NCBI GenBank assembly: GCA_025997455.1
Contig: BNUP01000081.1
Location: 1 to 9,518, forward strand
DNA: 9,518 nt
Direction of reading: 5' to 3'
DNA from: Fibrobacterales bacterium
Lineage (GTDB): Bacteria > Fibrobacterota > Fibrobacteria > Fibrobacterales > Fibrobacteraceae
Part shown: in pieces, positions 1 to 6,768 of the stretch
Position numbering within the stretch: position 1 is the first letter of the stretch
How the letters are laid out: every line of letters starts with the position of its first letter
The notes under the pieces: generated by a model
The model's database searches: none
The model's input: the letters and a program-made list of their open reading frames with translations, nothing else
What the model was told of the DNA's origin: nothing
Position numbers and translations under genes: made by a program

Positions 1-265
1 TGGGTCGCCCAATATCTCTGGTAGAATGGATAATCTGCCTCTGCAAATTTGACTCATCGACATCGTCAAAATCGACCAAACCGATAGTCCCAACTCCCGC
101 CGCCGACAAATACAAAGCGAGAGGTGCACCAAGCCCGCCCGTGCCAACTATTAAAACTTTTGCGGCTTTTAACTTTTGTTGCCCCTCAACACCAACTTCG
201 GGTAAAAGCAGATGGCGGCTATACCGCGAAATTTCCTCGTTGGTTAATTTTGGAAGTTCTGGCAT
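1..265 (-). CDS. moeB: MoeB/ThiF/HesA-type adenylyltransferase, N-terminal part (runs off the left edge)
   Basis: An E1-like enzyme that would adenylate the C-terminal Gly-Gly of a ubiquitin-like sulfur carrier in the cytoplasm so that sulfur can be loaded. The 88 visible residues show the family's N-terminal signature (EEISRYSRHLLLPEVGVEGQ), the nucleotide-binding glycine motif GTGGLGAP near residues 41-48, the acidic D-D-V-D segment after the second beta strand, and NLQRQI with the conserved Arg. The zinc-binding cysteines and any rhodanese domain would lie outside the window, so MoeB, ThiF and MoeZ cannot be separated. ATG at 265 follows the carrier gene's stop by 5 nt, with only a weak G-rich ribosome site, which suggests translational coupling. 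Because the carrier upstream resembles CysO, a MoeZ-like role in cysteine synthesis is as likely as molybdopterin synthesis. Family assignment is very firm; the pathway is inferred. Confidence 0.9.
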   Translation of the reverse strand, partial: MPELPKLTNEEISRYSRHLLLPEVGVEGQQKLKAAKVLIVGTGGLGAPLALYLSAAGVGTIGLVDFDDVDESNLQRQIIHSTRDIGRP

Positions 266-270
266 TTTTT

Positions 271-546
271 CTACCCGCCCGCAATTGCAGGCACAAGCAT
301 AATTGTTGTTCCGTCGCTAAGCGGCGTATCTACACCCTGCAAATTTTTAATATTAGTTTCTCCTACAAACACATTTATAAACGACCGTAAATCGCCGTTC
401 TGCTCATATAAATGCGGTTTCAAATCGGGATAAAATTCAGCCAATTGCTCTAACGCAACGTGCACACTCACTGCCTCAACGGGAATTGAATTTTTGCGTT
501 CGGTAAATGCCCTAAGCGCAGTTGGAATTTTAATGTTTATTGACAT
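271..546 (-). CDS. MoaD/ThiS-family sulfur carrier, most like CysO
   Basis: A small ubiquitin-fold sulfur-carrier protein of 91 residues ending in the required Gly-Gly (PAIAGG), which would be adenylated by the enzyme encoded 5 nt downstream and then converted to a thiocarboxylate. Its pattern matches mycobacterial CysO from memory: an IPT-LR start, the middle segment RSFINVFVGE, then a D-G-T/D segment and a hydrophobic strand before PA-AGG. CysO donates sulfide to O-phosphoserine in an alternative cysteine pathway with CysM and the Mec protease; MoaD (molybdopterin) and ThiS (thiazole) are the alternatives. ATG at 546 has no Shine-Dalgarno site; instead it is preceded by copy 1 of the C-rich leader repeat, which ends directly at the start codon. 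The gene overlaps nothing and forms a tight pair with the adenylyltransferase. Family is firm, the CysO subtype is likely but unproven. Confidence 0.88.
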   Translation of the reverse strand: MSINIKIPTALRAFTERKNSIPVEAVSVHVALEQLAEFYPDLKPHLYEQNGDLRSFINVFVGETNIKNLQGVDTPLSDGTTIMLVPAIAGG

Positions 547-604
547 AAGGGGGAAGGTAGAAAATGTGGCGTGTAGGGTGTGGGGTATGGGGTGTGGAGA
601 GTTG
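547..604 (-). repeat. C-rich leader repeat, copy 1
   Basis: On the plus strand this reads GGGAAGGTAGAAAA (551-564), then TGTGGC, then 7-nt units GTGTAGG, GTGTGGG, GTATGGG, GTGTGGA. In the orientation of the sulfur-carrier gene it is a pyrimidine-rich leader ending 4 nt before the ATG at 546. It is nearly identical to copy 2 (1538-1594) over about 45 nt and clearly related to copy 3 (9321-9367). No AGGAGG-like site lies between it and the ATG. Confidence 0.85.
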
Positions 605-661
605 TGGAATTGTGGTTCAGATGAGTTTTTAGAGATTTCCTATAGAAAACATGTTTTATAT
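605..661. repeat. Short intergenic stretch with a dispersed 15-mer and a near-palindrome
   Basis: The gap between the nuclease gene and the carrier gene. GAGTTTTTAGAGATT at 623-637 recurs exactly, in inverted orientation, at 6803-6817 in the structured intergenic block. AAAACATGTTTT at 646-657 is a perfect 12-nt palindrome that extends with one mismatch to 642-661 and overlaps the nuclease stop codon. It could be a weak terminator or a protein-binding site; there is no T-run to support a classical terminator. Confidence 0.5.
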
Positions 662-1537
662 CGAATCAATTTCGGTTTTGGATAGACCGGTCGTTTTGGA
701 GATTACGGCAACGGGTATGCCTTCGAGTTTCATTGCATGGGCTATTTCTTGTGCTTTGCGAGCCTCACCTGCAAACTCACCTTCCATCCTTGCAGTTTCA
801 ATGATACTTTCATCAAACACATTCCTGTCTATACGGTATTCATACTTTTTGCGTTCCTCAGGAGGCATATTATCAAGCTGCAATTTTTTACGAACTTCTG
901 CAAGACCCTTTGCTCTAAAACTGCTCAAAACCTCATCATTTTTAAGGTAATAAATCCACTCATCTAACCTATCTTTTGTTTTATTATCAAATGCATTTAT
1001 TTTCAATAAAAAATATTCGGGGAATGTCTCGGAAACATTTTCCTTGCCCAAAAATTTCTTTTGCCTATCCGAAAGTTCGAGCAAATCGTCTTTGTGAAGT
1101 CCCTTGAACTCCGTCTTGCCCCGATAAACATAGTCCTCGCCGTGCCCAATATCGAAATACACGATGTTTATGGAATACACCTTTGGCATTGTCTTGTATT
1201 TTTTGCCGAGTTTTATTCTATCAGTGATGGTCTTGTAAACACCAAATTGCATTCTATACCAATAATCCGCCTCAGAATCGTTTTGTATTTCAATTAGCAA
1301 CAATTCATTTTTCTTGTTCTTGACTAAAATATCTACCCTATTGAACTTATTTTCAGGGAATTCTTGGTTGCCTTCGCTCTCCAAAATCTCTTTGATTTTA
1401 ATGTCGTCTTTGAATAATTCGGACAAAAAGCCCTCTAAAATACCATAGTCCGCTTTGTTGCGCAAAATGCGTTTTATCGCCCAATCAAAACGGATAAGTT
1501 GCTTGGGTGCAGAAGTCGGTGTTTTTCTTGCGGGCAT
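656..1537 (-). CDS. Rpn family / PD-(D/E)XK nuclease family transposase-like protein
   Basis: A 293-residue member of the Rpn (recombination-promoting nuclease) / PDDEXK_2 'transposase' family, predicted to cut DNA in the cytoplasm. The N-terminal region RFDWAIKRILRNK is the family's typical opening. The catalytic core is visible as NRVDILV (Asp69) followed by LLLIEIQND (Glu83, Gln85), the D-ExQ form of the motif used by this family, then QFGVYKTITDR. The C-terminal tail from about residue 248 is helical and Glu/Ala-rich and ends in a short TGLSKTEI motif, also typical of the family. The length is normal and the frame is intact. ATG at 1537 has no Shine-Dalgarno site; leader repeat copy 2 ends 3 nt before it. 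Such genes are common accessory genes, often in many paralogues, and may help to spread or rearrange repeats. Family is firm; the biological role here is unknown. Confidence 0.88.
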   Translation of the reverse strand: MPARKTPTSAPKQLIRFDWAIKRILRNKADYGILEGFLSELFKDDIKIKEILESEGNQEFPENKFNRVDILVKNKKNELLLIEIQNDSEADYWYRMQFGVYKTITDRIKLGKKYKTMPKVYSINIVYFDIGHGEDYVYRGKTEFKGLHKDDLLELSDRQKKFLGKENVSETFPEYFLLKINAFDNKTKDRLDEWIYYLKNDEVLSSFRAKGLAEVRKKLQLDNMPPEERKKYEYRIDRNVFDESIIETARMEGEFAGEARKAQEIAHAMKLEGIPVAVISKTTGLSKTEIDSI

Positions 1538-1594
1538 AAGGGGAAGGTAGAAAATGTGGCGTGTAGGGTGTGGGGTGTGGGGAGTGTAGAGTTG
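1538..1594 (-). repeat. C-rich leader repeat, copy 2
   Basis: Plus-strand order is GGGAAGGTAGAAAA (1541-1554), TGTGGC, then GTGTAGG, GTGTGGG, GTGTGGG and a further GTGTAGA. It differs from copy 1 by one missing G next to the start codon and by small changes in the heptad tail. In gene orientation it ends 3 nt before the nuclease ATG at 1537. Confidence 0.85.
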
Positions 1595-1680
1595 AAAGTT
1601 AAAAGTGTAAAGTTATTATTCTCTACTCTTTACACTTTCAACTTTTCACTTTCAACTTTCAACTTTCAACTTTCAACTCT
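1561..1680. repeat. Heptad (7-nt period) repeat tract with two opposed arms
   Basis: From about 1561 the sequence runs with a 7-nt period: GTGTAGG/GTGTGGG units grade into GTTGAAA, GTTAAAA, GTGTAAA. After a short turn the complementary arm follows as CTCTTTA, CACTTTC and then at least four AACTTTC units up to about 1676. The arms can pair: AAGTGTAAAG near 1604-1613 with CTTTACACTT near 1629-1638. The tract is non-coding and lies between the nuclease start and the 3' end of the transporter gene. It resembles the short tandemly repeated sequences known from some bacterial genomes; copy number is probably variable. Confidence 0.7.
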
Positions 1681-1710
1681 ATAAACTTATGGTCGCTCGT
1701 TGTGTTCGGT

Positions 1711-1732
1711 TACTCGTGCCGGAGCACGAGTA
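1711..1732 (-). terminator. Strong hairpin with UNCG-type loop after the sugar transporter
   Basis: TACTCGTGC (1711-1719) and GCACGAGTA (1724-1732) form a perfect 9-bp stem with a 4-nt loop. Read on the minus strand, the loop is TCCG closed by a C-G pair, which is the very stable UNCG tetraloop class. It lies 12 nt after the transporter stop codon. No T-run follows, so it is either a non-classical terminator or a 3'-end stabilising element. Confidence 0.5.
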
Positions 1733-1744
1733 TGATAATTAAAA

Positions 1745-3214
1745 TTACATATCTTCTAATTCTTTTCCGTTTGTCTCTTTTATTTTTGTGAGAACAAAGA
1801 AAATACTGAGGAATGCAAAGAGGCAGTAAATTCCATACGCACCGCCCAAGCCGATTTTAGCGAGCAAAATCGGGAAGGTGCCTGCGATTGCGAAATTTGC
1901 GAGCCACTGCGATAAACCGCCGAGAGCAAGTGCCGCACCGCGAATTCTGTTGTTAAACATTTCACCCAAAAGAATCCAGCACACGGGACCCCAAGAGAAC
2001 GCAAAGAACACAACATATAAATTCGCAGAAATAACCGCAGTATATGCAACAATGCCGTTAAGCACCGGGTTTCCGTGCTCATCCAAACCTGCAGTACCGA
2101 AAATCACAGCCATAACACCGAGCGTAAAGAACATACCGAGAGAACCCGCAAGCAAAAGCGGTTTGCGACCGACTTTATCAACAAGCACAATGGCGATAAT
2201 CGTAGAGACAATGTTCACAATAGACGAAAGAACGCTTGTCATCATAGCGTCTTGCTGATTGAAACCGACCGATTCCCACAACACATTTCCGTAGTAAAAA
2301 ATCACATTTATACCGACAAATTGTTGAAGAGCGGCAACACCTATACCAACCCACACTATGGGGGTCAATCTGACTTTACCGGCAACTTTTTCGAGCAAAT
2401 CGGAAAATTTAGGAGCAATTTCAGAATGCAAACTCGTCTTTATATCGGCAATTTTCTGAGCCACAATATGCGGTGAAAGAATTTTGCTCAAAACAACACT
2501 CGCCTCCTCATGCTTTTTTTGTGCAACTAAATAGCGCGGGCTTTCCGGAATAAAGAGGACGAAAAGAAAATAAGCAATCGCAGGAATACACTCTATCCAG
2601 AACATCCACTGCCAAGTTTCAAATCCCCACAAAGGGGTAACACCTTCAATCACTCTTTGTGCATTCATAATAGCCGCACCGCCGCCTGCCGATGCTCCGA
2701 GTACATAGTTTGAGAGTAGAGCCGAAAAAATACCTATAACTATTGCAAACTGTTGCATACTTGCTAATCTGCCGCGCAGAGCCGCAGGAGCAATTTCTGC
2801 TATGTATGCAGGAACTATAACGCTTGCGGCGCCAACACCGACTCCGCCTATCACTCGCCATATAATAAATTCAAGGAAATTATGTGCAGAACCGACTTCC
2901 GTGAAAAAATACGGATAGCCGCTACCCACAGCACTTATCAAAAACAAAACACTCGCTGTTAACATAACTTTTCTTCTGCCGAACTTATCTGCGAGTGTAC
3001 CCGCAAAGAACGCACCCCCAGCCGCACCCAAAATTGCAACCGAGGCGGCAAGTCCAAGCCCCGCGTCAGTCGCACTTAATTTGAAACGCAAAGCATCGAG
3101 CGTTCCGTTTATAACGGAAGTATCGAAACCAAATAGGAAACCGCCGATAGCGGCGGCGCATGCTATGAATAAAGCATAGCCTACTGAATATTCTTTTTGT
3201 GCAGCCTGAGACAT
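1745..3214 (-). CDS. MFS sugar-porter family transporter (XylE/GlcP-like)
   Basis: An inner-membrane 12-helix proton symporter of the sugar porter family, 489 residues. Family marks in order: GGFLFGFDTSVINGT in helix 1, DKFGRRK between helices 2 and 3, WRVIGGVGVGAAS and PAYIAEIAPAALRG in helices 4-5, PESPRYL after helix 6, QQFVGINVIFYYG in helix 7 (sugar contact residues), VDKVGRKPLL between helices 8 and 9, and a C-terminal KETNGKELEDM, the usual KETKGK-type end. This points to hexose or pentose uptake; the exact sugar cannot be read. I chose ATG at 3214 because AAGGAG (3219-3224) sits 4 nt upstream; an in-frame ATG at 3262 has no ribosome site and would add a non-hydrophobic leader absent from the family. 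A small hairpin (3226-3238) directly precedes the ribosome site. The gene lies 56 nt behind lpxD and could be the last gene of that operon. Confidence 0.93.
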   Translation of the reverse strand: MSQAAQKEYSVGYALFIACAAAIGGFLFGFDTSVINGTLDALRFKLSATDAGLGLAASVAILGAAGGAFFAGTLADKFGRRKVMLTASVLFLISAVGSGYPYFFTEVGSAHNFLEFIIWRVIGGVGVGAASVIVPAYIAEIAPAALRGRLASMQQFAIVIGIFSALLSNYVLGASAGGGAAIMNAQRVIEGVTPLWGFETWQWMFWIECIPAIAYFLFVLFIPESPRYLVAQKKHEEASVVLSKILSPHIVAQKIADIKTSLHSEIAPKFSDLLEKVAGKVRLTPIVWVGIGVAALQQFVGINVIFYYGNVLWESVGFNQQDAMMTSVLSSIVNIVSTIIAIVLVDKVGRKPLLLAGSLGMFFTLGVMAVIFGTAGLDEHGNPVLNGIVAYTAVISANLYVVFFAFSWGPVCWILLGEMFNNRIRGAALALGGLSQWLANFAIAGTFPILLAKIGLGGAYGIYCLFAFLSIFFVLTKIKETNGKELEDM

Positions 3215-3218
3215 AAAA

Positions 3219-3238
3219 CTCCTTTTCGGGAAACCCGA
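3219..3238 (-). promoter_or_regulatory. Ribosome site of the sugar transporter with adjoining hairpin
   Basis: AAGGAG (3219-3224, minus strand) is 4 nt from ATG 3214 and decides that start. Immediately upstream, TCGGG (3226-3230) and CCCGA (3234-3238) form a 5-bp stem with a 3-nt loop, ending 1 nt from the ribosome site. The hairpin might modulate initiation but is short and could be chance. Confidence 0.6.
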
Positions 3239-3270
3239 TTTTGTTATTTCAGCACATAACATAGGAAATT

Positions 3271-4164
3271 TTAAAGCGGCTTTTTCAAAAAAAGTGCAAT
3301 TGACCTATTCCACTTCATAATAGGTATGGCGGGAAACCCCGCATAGATTTTACCGGAAGGAACGCTTTTGGTAACTCCTGCTTTTGCCGCTATGGAGCAA
3401 CCCTCCCCAAGCGTTAAATGCCCCGAAACCTGTGCTCCGCCTGCCAAAGTTACGCCATTCTCAACAATTACCGAACCGGCAAGCCCGGATTGTGCACAAA
3501 AAATACAGTCGTTCCCGATTTTGCAATTATGCCCGATTTGCACCAAACTATCTAATTTACAGTTATCACCAAGCGTTGTAGGTTCCAAAAAACCTGCCGC
3601 AATAACCGAATTTGCCCCTATTTCGCAGTTATCTCCAATCACTACCCCCCCAAAATGAGGAACTTCCCTGCGTTTTCCCTCAAACTCGTAAAAACCAAAG
3701 CCCCGCGAGCCTATAACCGCCCCGGAATGAATAACACAATTTTTCCCGATTTTCACATTTTGATATATGGAAACATTCGGATATATTTTTGTTGTGGGGT
3801 CAATGTTTGGGGATTTTTGGTGGTTATTCAATATTTTGGCACACTCTATTATAGAATGATAGGGATTTTCCACTCTTAAAATTTTTGACTTAGCCGCAGG
3901 AGATCGGTCAGGAGGCAGTGCAGAAGATTCAGAACCGATGTGAGAATCCGAACCGATTTCTCCCTTAAAATCCATCGGTACAAAAACCAAACCTGCTTTT
4001 GTAGTTTTCGCGTGCCCGTGCGGTTCATTTTCGGTATAAAATGAGATGTCGTTCTCGGTTGCAAAGGAGAGCGATGCACATTTATTGTAATTTTTTATCA
4101 ATTCCGGCAAATCCTTGTCTTGGGCACTCGCAAGAGGTGTCCCTGCATTGTTTGAGGTCAACAA
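3271..4164 (-). CDS. lpxD: LpxD-like UDP-3-O-acylglucosamine N-acyltransferase
   Basis: A left-handed beta-helix acyltransferase expected to add the N-linked 3-hydroxyacyl chain to UDP-3-O-acyl-glucosamine in lipid A synthesis, on the cytoplasmic side of the inner membrane. The N-terminal uridine-binding domain is suggested by SLSFATENDISFYTENE (residues 31-47). From about residue 119 hexapeptide repeats begin (IYPN, VKIGKNC, VVIGDNCEIG). IGSRGFGF (151-158) matches the LpxD IGSDGFGF motif, and VQIGHNCKIG (208-217) carries the presumed catalytic His212. The C-terminal helical extension of E. coli LpxD is missing (297 versus about 340 residues), and the usual TTIDRGAL segment is replaced by NSVIAAGFLEPT, so this may be a divergent paralogue. 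The start is TTG, at 4164 or 4161; the latter gives a TTGA overlap with the kinase stop, implying translational coupling. It sits in a signalling operon, away from lpxA/fabZ. Confidence 0.85.
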   Translation of the reverse strand: MLTSNNAGTPLASAQDKDLPELIKNYNKCASLSFATENDISFYTENEPHGHAKTTKAGLVFVPMDFKGEIGSDSHIGSESSALPPDRSPAAKSKILRVENPYHSIIECAKILNNHQKSPNIDPTTKIYPNVSIYQNVKIGKNCVIHSGAVIGSRGFGFYEFEGKRREVPHFGGVVIGDNCEIGANSVIAAGFLEPTTLGDNCKLDSLVQIGHNCKIGNDCIFCAQSGLAGSVIVENGVTLAGGAQVSGHLTLGEGCSIAAKAGVTKSVPSGKIYAGFPAIPIMKWNRSIALFLKKPL

Positions 4165-5486
4165 AATGAACCCGCAACTTCCGCACCTATCAATTCGTCG
4201 CCGACAATTTTTTGGGGAATGATAACCGAAAATTTCGAGCCTCGCCCGTATTCACTTTGAATTTTTATCTCCCCGTTCATCATATCTACAAGATGTTTAG
4301 TTATGGAAAGTCCAAGTCCCGTTCCGTCCGTTTTGCCGTTAGCCTCTCCACCTATCCAGTTTTGCACTTGGAAAAGTCGTTTTTGGTCTTCGGGCTTAAT
4401 GCCCACACCCGTGTCTCGAACCGTAAATTCTACAAAAACTTCGCCTTCCGTATCGGGTGCATTTTTAGCGGAAACATCAACGATAAACTCCACCTTTCCC
4501 GTCTTTGTGAATTTAATAGCATTGGAAATTAAGTTATTACAAATCTGCTTGATTCTCAAAGAATCACCCAACATAGAATTAGGCAAATTTTCATTAATCA
4601 AAACTTTAAATTCAAGTGTCCGCGAACCTATTTTCGCTCTATTTACCGCACAAATATCGCTTATCAAACTCGGCGAATCGTATTTCTCATTTACGAGTTG
4701 AATATTTCCGTTCTCAATTTTTGATAAATCCGAAATATCATTTACTGCCTGCAAAAGCAAATTACCCGATACCTGAATTTTTTCAATGTTGTTTCGAGTT
4801 TCATCGGGCAAGTTATTTTTTTCGAGTTCCAAGCGGCTCAATTCCATAACAGTATTAAGCGGCGAGTAAATTTCACTGTTCATATTCGTTAGAAAGTAAT
4901 TTTTTGCGTTGTTGGAACTCTCGTTTTCCTTTGTGCTTACTAAATCGTTCACCTCGTTATAAATCGATAAATAATACAGTTCTCGATTAGTGTTATCTTT
5001 TGCAAGTGCAAAAGATGCACGATAATCTTTATAATTTTTGCCGCCTCTAAAATCAATTTGCAAGTTCATCGTCCGCGGAGTTCCGTCACTTCTAAGTTGC
5101 CTGAAAAGATTATTTAACTGCACTCCGAGTTTCTTGTCTTCCCAAGTGTCTATCACATCTTGGTATCGCATATCTTGAAGTTCGCCTCTCGGAATTCCAA
5201 GTGCATCAGCCAAACTCTTAGATGCCAAAACGATTTTCCCGTTTTCATCGGTATAGGCAAAAATCATATCTATGTTATCCGCAATTAAATCGAGAAAGGC
5301 ATCTTGCCGAGCATTCGCCTTCATAAGCGTCATTGCAAGGGAATCTCTGGCATTAGCCATTCCCTGCGCTCTGCTTTTGGCAGTTGTTTCTATCCTTAAC
5401 TCGCGCTGAAGTTTTTTTATTTGCGACTTCAACTCGATATTTTCATTTTGCAATGCTTCCAAATCCAATGTTTCAATCTCCGCCAT
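4158..5486 (-). CDS. PAS sensor histidine kinase with a Ser in place of the phosphoacceptor His
   Basis: A 442-residue soluble (no membrane segment) histidine-kinase homologue. An N-terminal coiled coil covers about residues 8-60, a PAS domain about 62-180, a dimerisation (HisKA) region about 195-260 and a HATPase domain about 305-425. The ATP site looks intact: N box NNLISNAIKF (317-326), G1 box DTGVGI (358-363), an F-box-like LFQVQNW, and G2 box GTGLGLSI (388-395). The H box, normally like FLANMSHEIRTPLN, reads FLTNMNSEIYSPLN: codon AGT at 4875-4877 gives Ser204 where His is expected, so autophosphorylation by the normal route is not possible. It could be a pseudokinase, an ATP-dependent scaffold or a phosphatase. 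ATG at 5486 follows AGGAGG (5491-5496) by 4 nt. It starts 21 nt after the FIST gene and overlaps lpxD, so the three form one operon. Confidence 0.9.
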   Translation of the reverse strand: MAEIETLDLEALQNENIELKSQIKKLQRELRIETTAKSRAQGMANARDSLAMTLMKANARQDAFLDLIADNIDMIFAYTDENGKIVLASKSLADALGIPRGELQDMRYQDVIDTWEDKKLGVQLNNLFRQLRSDGTPRTMNLQIDFRGGKNYKDYRASFALAKDNTNRELYYLSIYNEVNDLVSTKENESSNNAKNYFLTNMNSEIYSPLNTVMELSRLELEKNNLPDETRNNIEKIQVSGNLLLQAVNDISDLSKIENGNIQLVNEKYDSPSLISDICAVNRAKIGSRTLEFKVLINENLPNSMLGDSLRIKQICNNLISNAIKFTKTGKVEFIVDVSAKNAPDTEGEVFVEFTVRDTGVGIKPEDQKRLFQVQNWIGGEANGKTDGTGLGLSITKHLVDMMNGEIKIQSEYGRGSKFSVIIPQKIVGDELIGAEVAGSFC

Positions 5487-5507
5487 TATTCCTCCTATGC
5501 ACGAAAT

Positions 5508-6719
5508 CTATAAAATGCAACACACAAAAGAGCAGTTCTGCAAGGTGTTAATCACTTTGCCGTCGTCTGTTATTTGCGGAATAATTTCACTACCCGAACT
5601 CGACATTAAAAAATCCGCACGGTCGTCTATTTTGCGTTGAACAGATAAAAATTCCACCGAAGATTCGCTGTTCATACTCATAACCCAAATTCTCGCTATG
5701 CAGGTATAAAATAAAATTGTGCGATGCTCTTGTTCGGCTATGGGCAATATTTCATGTACCATTTCCCTTGCAGTTTCAAGAACATCATCGGAAGTTAAAA
5801 TACCGATTGAAAACGGAGTATTTTCGGGCAAACTTCCCGCAAGAAGAACTCCGCCTTCTTCAGTTGCACTCATTACACTCCTGACTTTGCGCGTTCCGTC
5901 CGGAAGTTCCGCAACAAACGGAAAAGTTATCATATAGGAACTGTCTATAGCGTCTGTTTTTATCAAGTTTACTTTTCGCAAAAATGCAAGAGTAGTTCCG
6001 TCATCAATTCTTTGAAGGTGATTACCGGTGATTTTTGTTATAACAGCCTTTTGTTTCAAAAACTTCTCTTTGCTAACCATTACGCGATGAAAGTGCGGAT
6101 TCAAATTGCCGTAAATCGCCACAAGAGCCATAGATTCGGTAAAAGTTTCACCGCAAAAGACGGTGTAATTGTCCTCACAGCCTATTTCATCGGTAGCGGC
6201 GGCAGAGCCGAATGCTGGTATGCCCGGTGCATATTCGTTTAATTTGTCTATGAAAAAATCCCCTGATACTTTTTGTGAAAGCGGTAAAAAAGTGAGAAGA
6301 AGTTTTGGGACTTCTCGTTCTCCGCTTTGAGAAGTTCCGCTTTGTGAGTTTCCGCTTTGAGAAGTTCCCGCGACTTGCTCAACCAAATTTTTAATCGGTT
6401 CTCCCGACAGAGCGGTTACGGGTGCGGAAACTCCGCTTTTGAATTTGCAATCATCGCTCGTTAAAACGGTTAATGCAAAAATTGTGCTGCCGTAAAAAGA
6501 GTTAGATGCCAAATAACTCGAACTCATACCTACGCATTCAAAGGGCAGGTTTTTACATATCGCTTTGAGCACACCGCTATCGGCAAATTCGTTGTAGCAA
6601 TGTATTATGCCGACCGAATTTTTTTTAAGTGCGGTAAGGTCAATTTGAGATAAGATGTCTGCAACGGCAACTTTTGCATCATCTACCTCACTCGTGTGGG
6701 CTATTATGGTTTGTATCAA
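5508..6719 (-). CDS. FIST-domain sensory protein (FIST_N plus FIST_C)
   Basis: A 403-residue FIST protein, a family proposed to bind small ligands, perhaps amino acids, and to feed signal-transduction proteins. The N-terminal half holds FIST_N features (SVGIIHCYNEF; FECVGMSSSYLAS; GSTIFALTVL; later LLLTFLPLS and PAFGSAAATDE), and the C-terminal half fits FIST_C (IDDGTTLAFLRKVN; TFPFVAELPDG; ending FVCCIL). No signal peptide or membrane helix is seen, so it is cytoplasmic. A low-complexity linker of three TSQSG/NSQSG units separates parts of FIST_N. The start is TTG at 6719: AGGAGG (6724-6729) lies 4 nt upstream, the same spacing as in two neighbouring genes; a longer reading from 6734 would place the ribosome site inside the coding region. 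It is followed after 21 nt by the kinase, so it is the likely sensory input for it. Confidence 0.88.
   Translation of the reverse strand: MIQTIIAHTSEVDDAKVAVADILSQIDLTALKKNSVGIIHCYNEFADSGVLKAICKNLPFECVGMSSSYLASNSFYGSTIFALTVLTSDDCKFKSGVSAPVTALSGEPIKNLVEQVAGTSQSGNSQSGTSQSGEREVPKLLLTFLPLSQKVSGDFFIDKLNEYAPGIPAFGSAAATDEIGCEDNYTVFCGETFTESMALVAIYGNLNPHFHRVMVSKEKFLKQKAVITKITGNHLQRIDDGTTLAFLRKVNLIKTDAIDSSYMITFPFVAELPDGTRKVRSVMSATEEGGVLLAGSLPENTPFSIGILTSDDVLETAREMVHEILPIAEQEHRTILFYTCIARIWVMSMNSESSVEFLSVQRKIDDRADFLMSSSGSEIIPQITDDGKVINTLQNCSFVCCIL
6321..6365 (-). repeat. Three 15-bp tandem repeats inside the FIST gene
   Basis: Units at 6321-6335, 6336-6350 and 6351-6365 (TCCGCTTTGAGAAGT and variants on the plus strand) encode TSQSG, NSQSG, TSQSG in the FIST protein. 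The unit is a multiple of three, so gain or loss changes linker length without breaking the frame. Confidence 0.85.
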
Positions 6720-6723
6720 TGTT

Positions 6724-6729
6724 CCTCCT
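6724..6729 (-). promoter_or_regulatory. Ribosome site that fixes the TTG start of the FIST gene
   Basis: AGGAGG on the minus strand, followed by AACA and TTG at 6719. Spacing is identical (4 nt) to the sites before the kinase (5491-5496) and the transporter (3219-3224). Confidence 0.85.
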
Positions 6730-6768
6730 GTCAAATGTTTCTGCGTTTTTGCTCCGTTATGTAATCTC

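Noticed and set aside
494..685. Plus-strand open frame across the leader repeat
   Set aside because: It reads through repeat sequence and the ends of two well-supported minus-strand genes, with no family resemblance.
656..1537. A mobile element carrying the 'transposase-like' nuclease
   Set aside because: Rpn-type proteins are named for distant similarity; no terminal inverted repeats or target duplication flank the gene, only the leader repeat that also precedes unrelated genes.
1630..1680. Possible CRISPR or satellite array from the AACTTTC units
   Set aside because: Units are only 7 nt with no spacers; it is a simple tandem repeat.
3215..3262. N-terminal extension of the sugar transporter from ATG 3262
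   Set aside because: No ribosome site there; AAGGAG sits 4 nt before ATG 3214 and the family starts at that point.
6720..6734. A longer FIST reading frame starting with TTG at 6734
   Set aside because: It would put the AGGAGG ribosome site inside the coding sequence; TTG at 6719 has the same 4-nt spacing as the neighbouring genes.
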